From: JADJNY01 sp046349615
Lineage (GTDB): Bacteria; Planctomycetota; UBA1135; GCA-002686595
Direction of reading: 5' to 3'
DNA: 64,000 bases
Assembly: GCA_046349615.1 (NCBI GenBank)
Contig: JAXMBZ010000008.1
Coordinates: forward strand, 124,001-188,000
The translations under genes were made by a program, and so were the position numbers. Shown here piece by piece: positions 16,195 to 25,633 of the stretch (position 1 is its first letter; each line of letters opens with the position of its first letter). The notes beneath the pieces are model-generated. The model saw nothing but the letters and a program-made list of their open reading frames with translations, made no database searches and had not been told where the DNA came from.

Positions 16195-16905
16195 TCAGGC
16201 GGCGCGAGTGCCGAGCGTCTGCTGCACGCTCTCGATCTTGCGCTTCACCATGTAGGAGGCGAGGCGCTCTTCCTGCGACGAGTAGTCGCGCGTCCCCTTC
16301 GGGTCGTACTCGATCCCGTAGCGGATCATCGTGCCCGCCATGCGGCGGTAGCGCACGATGCCGACGAGCTCGATCGGCTTGTCCTGCCCCGGCAGCTTGA
16401 ACGAGAGCAGGAGCCGCTCCTTGTCGTGGAGCAGCGTCTCGCCCTGGCTGCCGAGCGAGATCGAGAGGCCCGTGAGCGACACGTCGTTGAGCACGGAGCT
16501 CGTGCCCGCGGACGCGTCGTCGTAACCCGTGCGAACGGTCACGCCGACGACTTCGGGCGGCTTGACGCGCGCCGCGGTGCGACGACGGAAGACCGCGTTG
16601 AGCGTCTCGCCGTCGATCGCGCTGAACTGGAACTCGTAGACGAGCTTGTCCGACTCGTCGCGCCGGAAGATCACGCGCGAGCGCGCGGTGAGCGGCTTCT
16701 CGAGGTCCGCGCTCGAGAACCCGACGACCGCCTGGCGCGCGATCGGGATCATCGGCGCGCCCTGGCGCGGGAACTCGACGGTGACGACGTGGTGGTCGAC
16801 CTTGACGACGCGCCCACGGACGGTGGGGCCGCCCGGGACCTCGATCAGGGCCGTGACTTCGGGGCGGGGGCCGGTGCGGGGCGGCGGCGACGGTTGTTGA
16901 TCCAT
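16195..16905 (-). CDS. PilZ-domain protein
   Basis: From the ATG at 16905 the protein has 236 residues (MDQQPSPPPRTGPRPEVT); an upstream ATG at 16965 would add 20 Arg/Pro-rich residues. The first half resembles a YcgR-like beta domain: GGPTVRGRVVKVDHHVVTVE, then FRRDESDKLVYEFQFSA. The second half resembles PilZ: VLNDVSLTGLSISLGSQ carries the DxSxxG motif, followed by GIVRYRRM and GIEYDP. PilZ domains bind cyclic-di-GMP. The usual RxxxR motif is represented only by FRRRTAAR before the DxSxxG segment, so binding is likely but not certain. It is divergent from the HD phosphohydrolase gene. Confidence 0.82.
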   Translation of the reverse strand: MDQQPSPPPRTGPRPEVTALIEVPGGPTVRGRVVKVDHHVVTVEFPRQGAPMIPIARQAVVGFSSADLEKPLTARSRVIFRRDESDKLVYEFQFSAIDGETLNAVFRRRTAARVKPPEVVGVTVRTGYDDASAGTSSVLNDVSLTGLSISLGSQGETLLHDKERLLLSFKLPGQDKPIELVGIVRYRRMAGTMIRYGIEYDPKGTRDYSSQEERLASYMVKRKIESVQQTLGTRAA

Positions 16906-17105
16906 TGCTGGCGGGATCCGGGTGGGTGGGGCGGAGGCCGTTCGACGGTCTCGACCTTCGTTCATCGGCGCAGGGCCCGCCGGGCTGAACGCTTTGTCGT
17001 CCGAGCGCTCGATCCAGGGCCGTTCTCGGCACGTTCGTGCCCCGGCGCCGGGTGGAAAGCGTTTCCCGGTGTGCGCGCGGCGCGGCCTCGCGTGCGTGGA
17101 GCTGC

Positions 17106-17111
17106 TACCAT
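17106..17111 (+). promoter_or_regulatory. -10 element implying a leaderless mRNA for the HD gene
   Basis: TACCAT ends nine bases before the TTG start of the HD phosphohydrolase gene. There is no Shine-Dalgarno sequence (CCCGCCCCC precedes the start) and no clear -35. Confidence 0.35.
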
Positions 17112-17120
17112 CCCGCCCCC

Positions 17121-18509
17121 TTGGCCGGTCGCAAGCGCTACAGCGTCCTCCGTGATCCCGTGCACGGCGACGTCTACCTGACGCACGAGGAAGTGCGCGT
17201 GCTCGACACGCGCGAGATGCAGCGGCTGCGCGGCGTGAAGCAGCTCGGGACCGCCTACCTCGTCTATCCGGGCGCCGTGCACACGCGCTTCGATCACATG
17301 ATCGGCAGCCTGCACATGGCCGGGAAGATGATCGAGGCGATCAACCTGTCCTTCGAGCTCGACCCCGCGAGCTGCGTCGGCGTCAGCGAGGAAGAAGCGC
17401 GCGTCATCCGCCTCGCGGCGCTCGTCCACGACGCGACGCACATCCCGTTCGGACATTCGATCGAGGACCAGGACGGGATCTTCGGCCGCCACGACGAGGC
17501 GCGGCGGTTCGAGGCGATGTTCGAGGCGTCGACGGGCCTCGGGCGCGTGCTGCGCGAGCTCGGCGTGCACGCGGACGTGCTGAAGATCCTGACCGCGAAG
17601 GAAGGGGAGGGCGGCATCCCGCCGTACTGGATCCAGATCGTCGGCGGGACGATCGCGAGCGACCTCCTCGACTACCTCGCGCGCGACGCGTACTTCACGG
17701 GGCTCAAGCTGTCCGTCGACCCGCGCGTGACGAGCTACTTCAAGGTCGATCGCCAGAGCGGGGTCCTCTACATCGACCTCGCGAAGCACGACCTCCTGCG
17801 CGAGGACATCCTGTCGGAGGTCGTGCGCCTGCTCGAGGCGCGCTACTACTTCTCCGAGCGCGTCTACTACCACCACGCGAAGGTCGCGGCGGGCGCGCTG
17901 ATCGCGCGCGCGGTCGAGACGGCGCTGGCGGCGGGCGCCGTGCGCGAGAGCGACTTCTGGACGCGGGAGGACGCCGGGGTGCTGGACCTGCTCGAGCGCT
18001 CGATGGAGAAGGCGCCGCGAGCGTCGAAGGCCGCTCGCGATCGCGTGCTCGGCCTCGTTCAGCGTTTCCGCGAGCGCCGCCTGTACAAGCGCGCGTGCGT
18101 CTATCCGCGCTACGAGAACGCGGACGTGCAGGAGGCGCTCGTCGAGCGTTACTTCTCGACCGGCGGGGCGGCGGCGCGGCTCGAGGCCGAGTCGCGCATC
18201 ACCGACCTCGTGCGCTTCGCGACGGGGAAGACCGTCGACGTGATCGTGTACTGCCCGGCGCAACGCATGCAGCTCAAGGAAGCGCGCATGCACGTGCGCT
18301 GGCCCGGTGCGGCGAGCGTCGAACCGTTGTCGGCCTACGCGGCGCGCGTGCCGCGCCTCGCGGACCTCGAACGGAGCTACCGCGACCTGTGGAAGTTCTA
18401 CGTTCTCGCCGACGCGAGCGAGCCCGACCTGTTGCTCAGAGTGCAGGACGCGGCGGCGCAGGAGTTCCGCGGAGCGGTGAACGTGTATCGGATCGGCGGT
18501 ACGCGGTGA
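17121..18509 (+). CDS. HD-domain phosphohydrolase (dGTPase-like, COG1078 type)
   Basis: The protein has 462 residues from a TTG start (LAGRKRYSVLRDPVHGDVYL). The metal-binding HD residues are visible: HTRFDHMIGS (H54, H59), LVHDATHIPFGH (H103, D104, H107, H112), and ASDLLDYLARDAYFTG. These are the hallmarks of the dNTPase-like HD phosphohydrolases. The TTG is preferred because RDPVHG starts within the first dozen residues, as in homologues, and because a -10 element lies nine bases upstream. The C-terminal segment from about 400 on is specific to this locus. Partial copies of the segment around residue 222-262 and of the C-terminus occur at 25391-25557 and 27187-27353. Confidence 0.9.
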   Translation: MAGRKRYSVLRDPVHGDVYLTHEEVRVLDTREMQRLRGVKQLGTAYLVYPGAVHTRFDHMIGSLHMAGKMIEAINLSFELDPASCVGVSEEEARVIRLAALVHDATHIPFGHSIEDQDGIFGRHDEARRFEAMFEASTGLGRVLRELGVHADVLKILTAKEGEGGIPPYWIQIVGGTIASDLLDYLARDAYFTGLKLSVDPRVTSYFKVDRQSGVLYIDLAKHDLLREDILSEVVRLLEARYYFSERVYYHHAKVAAGALIARAVETALAAGAVRESDFWTREDAGVLDLLERSMEKAPRASKAARDRVLGLVQRFRERRLYKRACVYPRYENADVQEALVERYFSTGGAAARLEAESRITDLVRFATGKTVDVIVYCPAQRMQLKEARMHVRWPGAASVEPLSAYAARVPRLADLERSYRDLWKFYVLADASEPDLLLRVQDAAAQEFRGAVNVYRIGGTR

Positions 18510-18533
18510 ACTCGGACCGCCGTCGTGATCCGT

Positions 18534-18580
18534 CCGCCGGAGACGTTCGAGGCGACGAACGGTGTCCAGATCACGTGGTG
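18534..18580 (+). pseudogene. Remnant of the C-terminus of a large secreted protein gene
   Basis: These 47 bases encode PPETFEATNGVQITW, closely matching the last residues (PPETFNVTNGVKITW) of the secreted protein ending at 29484. About 40 of the bases are identical. It lies 25 bases after the HD gene stop, with no gene body attached. Confidence 0.65.
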
Positions 18581-18618
18581 TGCTCGACGAAGAACGCGGG
18601 GCGTGGCACCCTCTCGCC

Positions 18619-19119
18619 GTGACGCTCGGACCGATCCAGGAAGGCCTCTGCCGCGACCACGCCGAGCTCGCTCGGCTGCTCGACGCCGCCGATCGCGGCG
18701 CCACGATCGACGCAGACGCGTTCCAGGCATTCCGAGGCAGGCTGCTGCGCCACATCGGAATGGAGGAGAAGCTCCTCCTCCCGGCCGCGAAGCGTGCACG
18801 CGGCGGAGCCGCGCTGCCCCTCGCGCGCCAGATGCGGCTCGACCACGCCGCGCTCGCGGCGCTGCTCGTGCCCACCCCGACGCCGGCGATCGTGGGGACC
18901 CTTCGCGCCTTGCTCGCGGTGCACGACGCGATGGAGGAGGGCGAAGGCGGGGTGTACGCGCAGTGCGAGCCGGCGGCGTGCGACGCGTTGCTGCGCGCCC
19001 TGCGCGAGGCTCGGATCCCGAAGCTCGCTCCCTACCAGGACGGTCCGCGCGCAACCGCGTCCATCGAGCGCTTGCTCCTCGCGGCCGGACGCGCGGCGAT
19101 GCGTCCGCAAGCCCCCTGA
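18619..19119 (+). CDS. Hemerythrin-like domain protein
   Basis: With the GTG start the protein has 166 residues. Its four-helix pattern carries the iron ligands expected of hemerythrin HHE domains: RDHAEL near the N-terminus, RHIGMEEKLLLP in the middle, RLDHAALAALL, and HDAMEEGEGGVY. These non-haem di-iron proteins bind O2 or NO, or store iron. An in-frame ATG at 18562 overlaps the secreted-protein remnant, so the GTG is preferred. It sits directly before the molybdenum oxidoreductase cassette and might protect it from, or sense, O2/NO. Confidence 0.82.
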   Translation: MTLGPIQEGLCRDHAELARLLDAADRGATIDADAFQAFRGRLLRHIGMEEKLLLPAAKRARGGAALPLARQMRLDHAALAALLVPTPTPAIVGTLRALLAVHDAMEEGEGGVYAQCEPAACDALLRALREARIPKLAPYQDGPRATASIERLLLAAGRAAMRPQAP

Positions 19120-19423
19120 CCGGCGAGCGCGGCGCGGCGGGGACTCCATCTCCACCTCGACCCCGGTCGAGGCGCCGTCGGGCGCAGGGGGCGGTACTCC
19201 CTCGCCGGGCATGGAACGAGGCTCGCCCGGGGAGCTGGCGATGGACACCACGGACATCCTCCGCATCGGACGCGCACCTTGCGCCGCGCCGTCCGGTCTC
19301 GTATGCTGCGGCCGCGGCAAGTGCTCCTCGTGAGCGGCAGGCGACGCCACGGGAGGACGTCTTTCGCGGCGGACGGCCGCGGAGCATCGCAGTAGCGGGA
19401 ACGGAGTCGGCGAGAGAGCACGG
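19120..19423 (+). other. Intergenic region with promoter of the molybdenum cassette
   Basis: No gene is visible in these 304 bases. They contain the cassette promoter at 19279-19307 and a leader of roughly 110 bases. Confidence 0.5.
19279..19307 (+). promoter_or_regulatory. Sigma70-type promoter of the molybdenum oxidoreductase cassette
   Basis: TTGCGC (19279-19284), a 17-base spacer and TATGCT (19302-19307) match the promoter type seen elsewhere in the window. Confidence 0.55.
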
Positions 19424-20572
19424 ATGATCCAGCCGAAACGCGAGGTGGCGATCAGTGCCGCTTGGGGCGTGCTCTTCACGGGCATCCTCGGCGCGCTGAT
19501 CGTCGTTGGATCGCGAGACCTCGCGCACTTCGACGCGGCGCTCGTCGGGTACACGTTCGCGACGCTGTTCGCCGTCTTCGGCCTCACGTATCGCTATGCG
19601 ATGTGGTTGCAGCGGCCGCCGACGGCGCTGTACTGGCGGCGCGGCTGGCAGGTCTTCTTTCGCCGCCGGCACCGTCTCGCGAACGCGCGCTCCTGGTTCC
19701 AGCGCGTGACGAGTCAGTTCGCGCTGAACCGCTTCATCCTGAGGCGCGGAAGCGCGCGCTGGCTGGCGCACCTCCTCCTCATGTGGGGCTGCCTGACGGC
19801 CGGCGCCATCACGTTCCCGCTCGTGTTCGGCTGGCTCCACTTCGAGACTCTGCCGGACGACCTCGAGACCTACCGCGTCGTCGTGTTCGGGTTCCCGACC
19901 GTCGCGATCGGCGTGGGCACGCTCCCGGCGTTCCTCGTGTTCCACGGGCTCGTGTGGTCGGCGCTCCTCGTGACCGGCGGCGTGATGCTCGCCATGCGCC
20001 GGAGGATGCGCGAAGAGGGCGCGGCGGCGCTGCAGAAGTTCCACGAGGACTTCCTGCCGCTCATCCTCCTCTTCGCGGTCAGCACGACCGGACTCCTGCT
20101 CACGGCGAGCTACACCTGGATGAAGGGCTACGCCTACGACTTCCTGGCGATCCTGCACGCCGTGACGGTGATCTTCACGCTGCTCTGGCTGCCGTTCGGG
20201 AAGTTCTTCCACGTCTTCCAGCGGCCCGCTCAGCTCGGCGTCTCCTTCTACAAGGACGTCGGCGCGCGCGAGGAGTCCGCGAGCTGCCGCCGCTGCGGCG
20301 CCGCGTTCACATCGCGCATGCACGTCGAGGACCTGATCGGCGTCCAGCGCGCGTTGGGCTTCCGCTACGAGGCCGGGGGGAGCGTCGAGCACTACCAGTG
20401 GATCTGTCCGCCGTGCCGGCGCGCGCTCCTGACGATCGCGCAGGGCCGGCCGTTCGGGCGCGAGGTCGCGCCGGGCGCGCGCGGCCGGCCCGTGCCGCCG
20501 CCCGCCTTCGCGAACCCGGGCCTCGGCAGCGGCCCGCTCGGGAGCGAGGATCGCGCGAACTTCCATCCCTGA
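19424..20572 (+). CDS. NarI-like membrane b-type cytochrome subunit with C-terminal zinc ribbon
   Basis: This 382-residue protein has about five transmembrane segments: SAAWGVLFTGILGALIVV, VGYTFATLFAVFGLTYRY, AHLLLMWGCLTAGAITFPLV, LPAFLVFHGLVWSALLVTGG and LILLFAVSTTGLLLTASYTW. Histidines in or near the segments (HLLLMW, VFHGLVW, ILHAVTV, KFFHVF) suit two b haems. The soluble tail holds a CRRCG...CPPCR zinc-ribbon-like motif and then a Gly/Pro-rich end. The arrangement resembles the quinol-oxidising gamma subunits of respiratory nitrate-type reductases. As first gene of the cassette it probably feeds electrons from the quinone pool to the molybdenum subunit. Confidence 0.75.
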   Translation: MIQPKREVAISAAWGVLFTGILGALIVVGSRDLAHFDAALVGYTFATLFAVFGLTYRYAMWLQRPPTALYWRRGWQVFFRRRHRLANARSWFQRVTSQFALNRFILRRGSARWLAHLLLMWGCLTAGAITFPLVFGWLHFETLPDDLETYRVVVFGFPTVAIGVGTLPAFLVFHGLVWSALLVTGGVMLAMRRRMREEGAAALQKFHEDFLPLILLFAVSTTGLLLTASYTWMKGYAYDFLAILHAVTVIFTLLWLPFGKFFHVFQRPAQLGVSFYKDVGAREESASCRRCGAAFTSRMHVEDLIGVQRALGFRYEAGGSVEHYQWICPPCRRALLTIAQGRPFGREVAPGARGRPVPPPAFANPGLGSGPLGSEDRANFHP

Positions 20573-20579
20573 ACGCACC

Positions 20580-22826
20580 ATGGCCGAGCTTCCGCGACAG
20601 CCCCTCGACATCATCAAGCGCTTCGGTCCGCACCGCTCGGTCGCGACGGACCTGCGGCTCGACACGGGCGTCGTGCCCGACCGGTCCGTGAAGACGCACT
20701 GCTGCTTCTGCGGGCAGCAGTGCGGCGTGCAGTTGCTCGTGAAGGACCAGCAGGTCATCGGCATCGAGCCGTGGATGGAGTTTCCGTTCAACCAGGGGAA
20801 GCTCTGCCCGAAGGGGGTGAAGCGGTACCTCCAGGGAGCCCACCCCGATCGCCTGCTCCACGCGTACGAGCGCGATCCGTCGTCACCCGAGGGTTTCCGG
20901 GCGCTCGGCTACGAGTCCGCGATCGAGCGTGTGGCGGCCGCGATCGCGCGCATCCAGGAGCAGCACGGCCAGGACGCCTTCGCGGTCCTGACCGGCGCCA
21001 GCCTCACGACGGAGAAGACCTATCTGATGGGGAAGTTCGCGCGCATGTGTCTGCGCACCGCGAACCTCGACTACAACGGCCGCCTCTGCATGGTGAGCGC
21101 CGCGGCCGGGAACAAGAAGGCCTTCGGCGTCGATCGCGCCGCGAACCCGTGGAGCGACATCCTGAAGGCCGGCGTCGTGTGGATCAGCGGCGCGAACGTC
21201 GCGGAGTGCGCGCCGATCACGACCGACTACGTGTGGCAGGCCCGCGAGAACGGAGCCAAGGTCATCGTCGTCGACCCGCGCCTGACGCCGATCGCGCGCA
21301 CGTGCGACCTCTTCCTGCCCGTGAAGCCCGGCCGCGACGTCGCACTTTTCAACGGCATCCTGCACTTGATGATCGAGAAGGGCTGGGTCGATCGCGAGTT
21401 CGTCGCGCTCCACACGACCGGGTTCGAAGCCGTCGCGGAGCACGTCGCGCCGTGGACGCCGCGCCGCACGGCCGAGGTGACGGGTATCGCCGAGCACGCC
21501 GTCCGCCAGGCCGCCGAGTGGTGGGGGACGGCCGAGACGAGCTTCCTCATGCACGCTCGCGGCATCGAGCACTCGAGCCACGGCGTGCAGAACGTGCTGG
21601 GAGCGATCAACATCGTGCTCGCTTCGGGGCGCATCGGCCGCGAAGGCTGCGGGTACGCGACGATCACCGGTCAGGGCAACGGCCAGGGCGGACGCGAGCA
21701 CGGCCAGAAGTGCGACCAGCTCCCGGGCGCGCGCGACATCTCCGACCCGGAGCACCGCGCGCACGTCGCAAAGGTGTGGGGCATCGCTCCCGAGGAGCTG
21801 CCCGGGCCCGGCGTCGATTGCTACGAGATCCTCCGGAGAGTCGAGCGCGGCGAAGTGCGGGGTTTGCTCTCGATCTCCTTCAACCCCGTCGTGTCGCTGC
21901 CGGACAACGCGTATGTCCGGCGCATGCTCGAGAAGCTCGACTTCTTCGTCGCCATCGACTTCTTCCTCACCGAGACCGCACGCCACGCCGACGTCGTGCT
22001 GCCGGGATCGCTGCAGGAGGAGGACGAGGGCACGGTCACGACCACGGAAGGCCGCGTCATCCGCATCCGGAAGGCGATCGAGTCCCCCGGCGACGCGCGC
22101 GCGGACTGGCGCATCGTCCAGGACATCGCGCGCGCGCTCGGACGGGAGCGTGGGTTCACCTTCGAGAGCCCGCGCGCGATCTTCGAGGAGCTGCGCGCCG
22201 CCTCGAAAGGCGGCATCGCCGACTACTCGGGGATCACGTACGAGAAGATCGAGGAGACGTTCGGCGTCTTCTGGCCGTGTCCCGACGTCGATCATCCCGG
22301 CACGCCGCGCCTGTTCGAACCCGGCTCGTGGAACCCGGTCGCGAAGGGATCCGGCCCGTTCTATTTCCCCGACGGAAAGGCGCGCTTCGTCGTCGCGCCG
22401 TATACGCCGCCGACCGAGGACGTCGACGCCGAGTATCCGCTCATGCTCACGACGGGGCGCGTCGTGAGCCACTTCCTGTCGGGCTCGCAGACGCGTCGCA
22501 TCGGACCGTTGATCGACCACTGCCCCGTTCCGACGATCGAGATGCACCCGCAGCTCGCGGAGCGCCTCGGGATCGCGGACGGCGACTGGACGACGGCCGA
22601 GACGCGGCGGGGGAGCTGCACGCTCCAGGCGCGCGTCGTGAGGACGATTCGCCCGGACACGATCTTCGTCCCGTACCACTGGGGCGGTGCGAAGAGCGCG
22701 AACCAGCTCACGATCTCCGCACAGGATCCGATCTCGAGGATCCCCGAGTACAAGGCCTGCGCGGCGCGGGTCCGCAAGGCGAGCGCGCCGCCGGAGCACG
22801 CGCGCGCGCTCGAGCCCCAGCAGTAG
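20580..22826 (+). CDS. Molybdopterin oxidoreductase catalytic subunit (NasA/Fdh-like)
   Basis: The protein has 748 residues. An N-terminal [4Fe-4S] motif is present (C41-x2-C44-x3-C48-x27-C76). The molybdopterin-binding regions include YNGRLCMVSAAAG, where Cys170 is the likely Mo ligand as in NasA-type enzymes, then SGANVAECAPI, VVDPRLTPIA, ITGQGNGQGGREHGQKCDQL and the C-terminal dinucleotide-binding domain TTGRVVSHFLSGSQTR. No twin-Arg signal is visible, so it looks cytoplasmic. Nitrate is a possible substrate by similarity to NasA, but other oxyanions or formate cannot be excluded. The start is eight bases after the NarI-like stop. Confidence 0.9.
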   Translation: MAELPRQPLDIIKRFGPHRSVATDLRLDTGVVPDRSVKTHCCFCGQQCGVQLLVKDQQVIGIEPWMEFPFNQGKLCPKGVKRYLQGAHPDRLLHAYERDPSSPEGFRALGYESAIERVAAAIARIQEQHGQDAFAVLTGASLTTEKTYLMGKFARMCLRTANLDYNGRLCMVSAAAGNKKAFGVDRAANPWSDILKAGVVWISGANVAECAPITTDYVWQARENGAKVIVVDPRLTPIARTCDLFLPVKPGRDVALFNGILHLMIEKGWVDREFVALHTTGFEAVAEHVAPWTPRRTAEVTGIAEHAVRQAAEWWGTAETSFLMHARGIEHSSHGVQNVLGAINIVLASGRIGREGCGYATITGQGNGQGGREHGQKCDQLPGARDISDPEHRAHVAKVWGIAPEELPGPGVDCYEILRRVERGEVRGLLSISFNPVVSLPDNAYVRRMLEKLDFFVAIDFFLTETARHADVVLPGSLQEEDEGTVTTTEGRVIRIRKAIESPGDARADWRIVQDIARALGRERGFTFESPRAIFEELRAASKGGIADYSGITYEKIEETFGVFWPCPDVDHPGTPRLFEPGSWNPVAKGSGPFYFPDGKARFVVAPYTPPTEDVDAEYPLMLTTGRVVSHFLSGSQTRRIGPLIDHCPVPTIEMHPQLAERLGIADGDWTTAETRRGSCTLQARVVRTIRPDTIFVPYHWGGAKSANQLTISAQDPISRIPEYKACAARVRKASAPPEHARALEPQQ

Positions 22827-22834
22827 AGGAGCGC

Positions 22835-23487
<653 letters not shown>

Positions 23488-23491
<4 letters not shown>

Positions 23492-24024
23492 ACCGGGACC
23501 CGGGTGAAGCGGGCACGATCGCTCCCGACGGACGGCCGCCGTCGGCCCAGCCGCGTTGGCGCAGGGACTTCCCGATCGGCGTGGAGGCCGACGAGTACGT
23601 CTCGCGGCGCGACTTCACGAGCTTCATGGTGCTCATCAGCTCCGCGTTCGCCTTCGGCCAGATCTGGATCCTCGGCCAGAACGCGTGGCGCGCGCGGCGC
23701 GGGAAGCCTCCCGTGAAGGAGATCGCGCGCCTGTCGGAGCTCGCGGTCGGCGAGTCGCTGACGTTCCACTATCCGACCGACGCGGAGACGTGCGTGTTGG
23801 TGCGGATGGACGAGCGCAGGCTCGTGGCGTTCGACCAGGCCTGCACGCACCTCTCCTGCCCGGTCATCCCGCGCGTGGCGGAGAATCGCTTCGAGTGCCC
23901 GTGCCACCATGGCAGCTTCGACCTCGAGAGCGGCCGGCCGACCGCCGGTCCGCCGCGGCGGCCGCTCCAGCGCATCCGCATCGACCTCGCGGGCGACAAG
24001 GTGCTCGCGACCGGCTACGCCTGA
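23488..24024 (+). CDS. Rieske [2Fe-2S] protein with N-terminal membrane anchor
   Basis: This 178-residue protein has a twin-Arg-like SRRDFTSFMVLISSAFAFG segment at 39-57, which could be a Tat-dependent anchor. The Rieske domain follows. The cluster ligands are C119 and H121 (CTHLSCPV) and C137 and H140 (CPCHHGSFD). The extra cysteines C124 and C139 match the disulfide of high-potential bc1-type Rieske proteins. No cytochrome b of the bc1 type is encoded nearby, so this Rieske protein presumably works inside the molybdenum enzyme complex. It overlaps the previous gene by ATGA. Confidence 0.88.
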
Positions 24025-24033
24025 GGCACGCCC

Positions 24034-24258
24034 ATGCAGGAACGACGTTTCACGCGCCAGCAGCGCATGCCAATCGTGGTCGCGATCCTCTGCATCGTGA
24101 TCACGATCGTCGTGATGCAGCTGTGGCTCCTCACCGCGACGATGGATGCGTACCTGCGGAACGACGCGAAGATCCTGGTGCCGGCGGCGCTGGCGAGCCT
24201 CGCCTGCCTCGCGCTCAACGCAGGCCTCCTGCTCCACCTGCGGCGACTCGATGGCTGA
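24034..24258 (+). CDS. Small two-helix membrane protein
   Basis: This 74-residue protein has two transmembrane segments (MPIVVAILCIVITIVVMQLW and LVPAALASLACLALNAGLLL) and a basic N-terminus. It begins ten bases after the Rieske stop and its stop overlaps the TDT transporter start, so it belongs to the cassette. It may be an assembly or accessory subunit of the membrane complex. I do not assign a named family. Confidence 0.75.
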   Translation: MQERRFTRQQRMPIVVAILCIVITIVVMQLWLLTATMDAYLRNDAKILVPAALASLACLALNAGLLLHLRRLDG

Positions 24259-25303
24259 CGCGACGTCGGGACAGGGGCGCCTGTCGGCGGCGACCGAGGG
24301 TCTGCCGCCCGGGTACTTCGCGCTGGTCATGGCGACGGGCATCGTCTCGCTCGCGACGCACTTCCTCGGCCTGGAGCCGGTGTCCGTGGCGTTGTTCTGG
24401 ATCAACGTGCCGGCGTACGCCGTGCTCGTGCTGCTCTTGCTGGCACGGCTCGCGCTGCACCCGCGCCGCGTCGCAGCCGACCTCGCGGACCACGCGCGCG
24501 GTTCGGGCTTCTTCACGCTGCCCGCCGGCACGTGCGTGCTCGGCGCACAGTTTGCGATCCTCCGCGAGGACCCGTCGATCGCCGCCGGCCTGTGGATCGC
24601 GGGGCTCGCCTCGTGGGCGCTCGTCACGTACGGCTTCTTCGCAGCCGTGACGATCAAGGCGGACAAACCCGGCCTGAGCGAGGGCCTGAACGGCACGTGG
24701 CTCGTGTCGGTCGTCGCGATGCAGTCGATCGCCGTGCTGGGATGCCTCGTGGCGCACTCGTTCTCCTCTCCGGGGCGCGTACTGCTCGTGTCCGCGGCGA
24801 TGCACATGGGCGGGTTCATGCTCTACCTGCCGCTGATCGCGCTGCTCCTCTACCGTTGGACGTTCGTCGCGTTCACGCCGCAGCAGCTCACCCCGCCCTA
24901 CTGGATCAACATGGGGGCGCTCGCGATCTCGACGCTCGCCGGAGCGCGCCTGCTCCAAGCCTCGGAGGGGCTGCCACTCCTGCAACGCATGACGCCCTTC
25001 CTCGGAGGATCCACGTTCTTCCTCTGGACGGCCGCGACGTGGTGGATCCCTCTGCTCGTGCTGCTCGGCGTCTGGCGCCACGGCGTCCGGCGCGTGCCGT
25101 TCCGGTACGACCCCCAGTACTGGGGTATGGTGTTCCCGCTCGGCATGTACACGGCGTGCACCGTGCAGATCGCGCGCGCTCTCGACCTCCCGGAGCTCCT
25201 GGGCGTCGCGCGCGTCTTCGTGTGGCCGGCCTTGCTCGCATGGCTCGCAACCGCGGTCGGGATGGTGCTGGCCCCCCTGCGCGCGGCGCGGCGTCGAGCC
25301 TGA
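24251..25303 (+). CDS. TDT-family transporter (tellurite-resistance/dicarboxylate type)
   Basis: This 350-residue polytopic protein has about ten transmembrane helices. It starts PPGYFALVMATGIVSLATHF, the typical first helix of TDT/TehA/Mae1/SLAC1-like channels, and later contains FPLGMYTACTVQIA, also characteristic. The family carries small anions such as dicarboxylates, nitrate, chloride or sulfite. Next to a molybdenum oxyanion-type reductase, an anion uptake or export role is an attractive inference. The ATG overlaps the stop of the small membrane protein gene. It is the last gene of the cassette. Confidence 0.85.
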   Translation: MADATSGQGRLSAATEGLPPGYFALVMATGIVSLATHFLGLEPVSVALFWINVPAYAVLVLLLLARLALHPRRVAADLADHARGSGFFTLPAGTCVLGAQFAILREDPSIAAGLWIAGLASWALVTYGFFAAVTIKADKPGLSEGLNGTWLVSVVAMQSIAVLGCLVAHSFSSPGRVLLVSAAMHMGGFMLYLPLIALLLYRWTFVAFTPQQLTPPYWINMGALAISTLAGARLLQASEGLPLLQRMTPFLGGSTFFLWTAATWWIPLLVLLGVWRHGVRRVPFRYDPQYWGMVFPLGMYTACTVQIARALDLPELLGVARVFVWPALLAWLATAVGMVLAPLRAARRRA

Positions 25304-25390
25304 ATGCGCATCGACGGCGCGCGCCGCGGCTCGGACCGACGCGCGGCGCGACGACACCTTGCGTCTCCGGCCGGGGCGCCCTTGGCTCGG

Positions 25391-25557
25391 ATCACGACCT
25401 CCTGCGCGAGGACCTCCAGTCCGAGGTCGTGCGCCTGCTCGAGGCGCGCTACTCCCTCTCCGAGCGCGTCTACCACCACCACGCGACGGTCTCCGCGTTG
25501 CTGGCGAACGTGCAGGAGGCCGCCCGGCAGGAGTTCGCGGACGCGGTCGAAGTGTAG
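25391..25557 (+). pseudogene. Internally deleted fragment of the HD phosphohydrolase gene
   Basis: The translation HDLLREDLQSEVVRLLEARY, then SLSERVYHHHATVSALL, closely matches HD-protein residues from about 222 on (HDLLREDILSEVVRLLEARY, FSERVYYHHAKV). It then jumps to VQEAARQEFADAVEV, matching VQDAAAQEFRGAVNV near the HD C-terminus. About 540 bases of the parent gene between these parts are missing. DNA identity with the parent is high. It starts 88 bases after the TDT transporter stop. Confidence 0.75.
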
Positions 25558-25633
25558 TCGCCGGGTTCCAGGTCGTGATCACTCCTGCCGAGCCATGCCC
25601 GAGCGCACTTTGCGAATCCGACCAAGCCCGGCG

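Noticed and set aside
18562..18618. ATG at 18562 as start of the hemerythrin gene
   Set aside because: The extension overlaps the remnant of the secreted-protein C-terminus and has no homologous-looking sequence; the GTG at 18619 fits better.
21087..21098. Selenocysteine in the molybdopterin oxidoreductase
   Set aside because: The expected Mo-ligand position reads as a normal Cys codon in YNGRLCMVSA.
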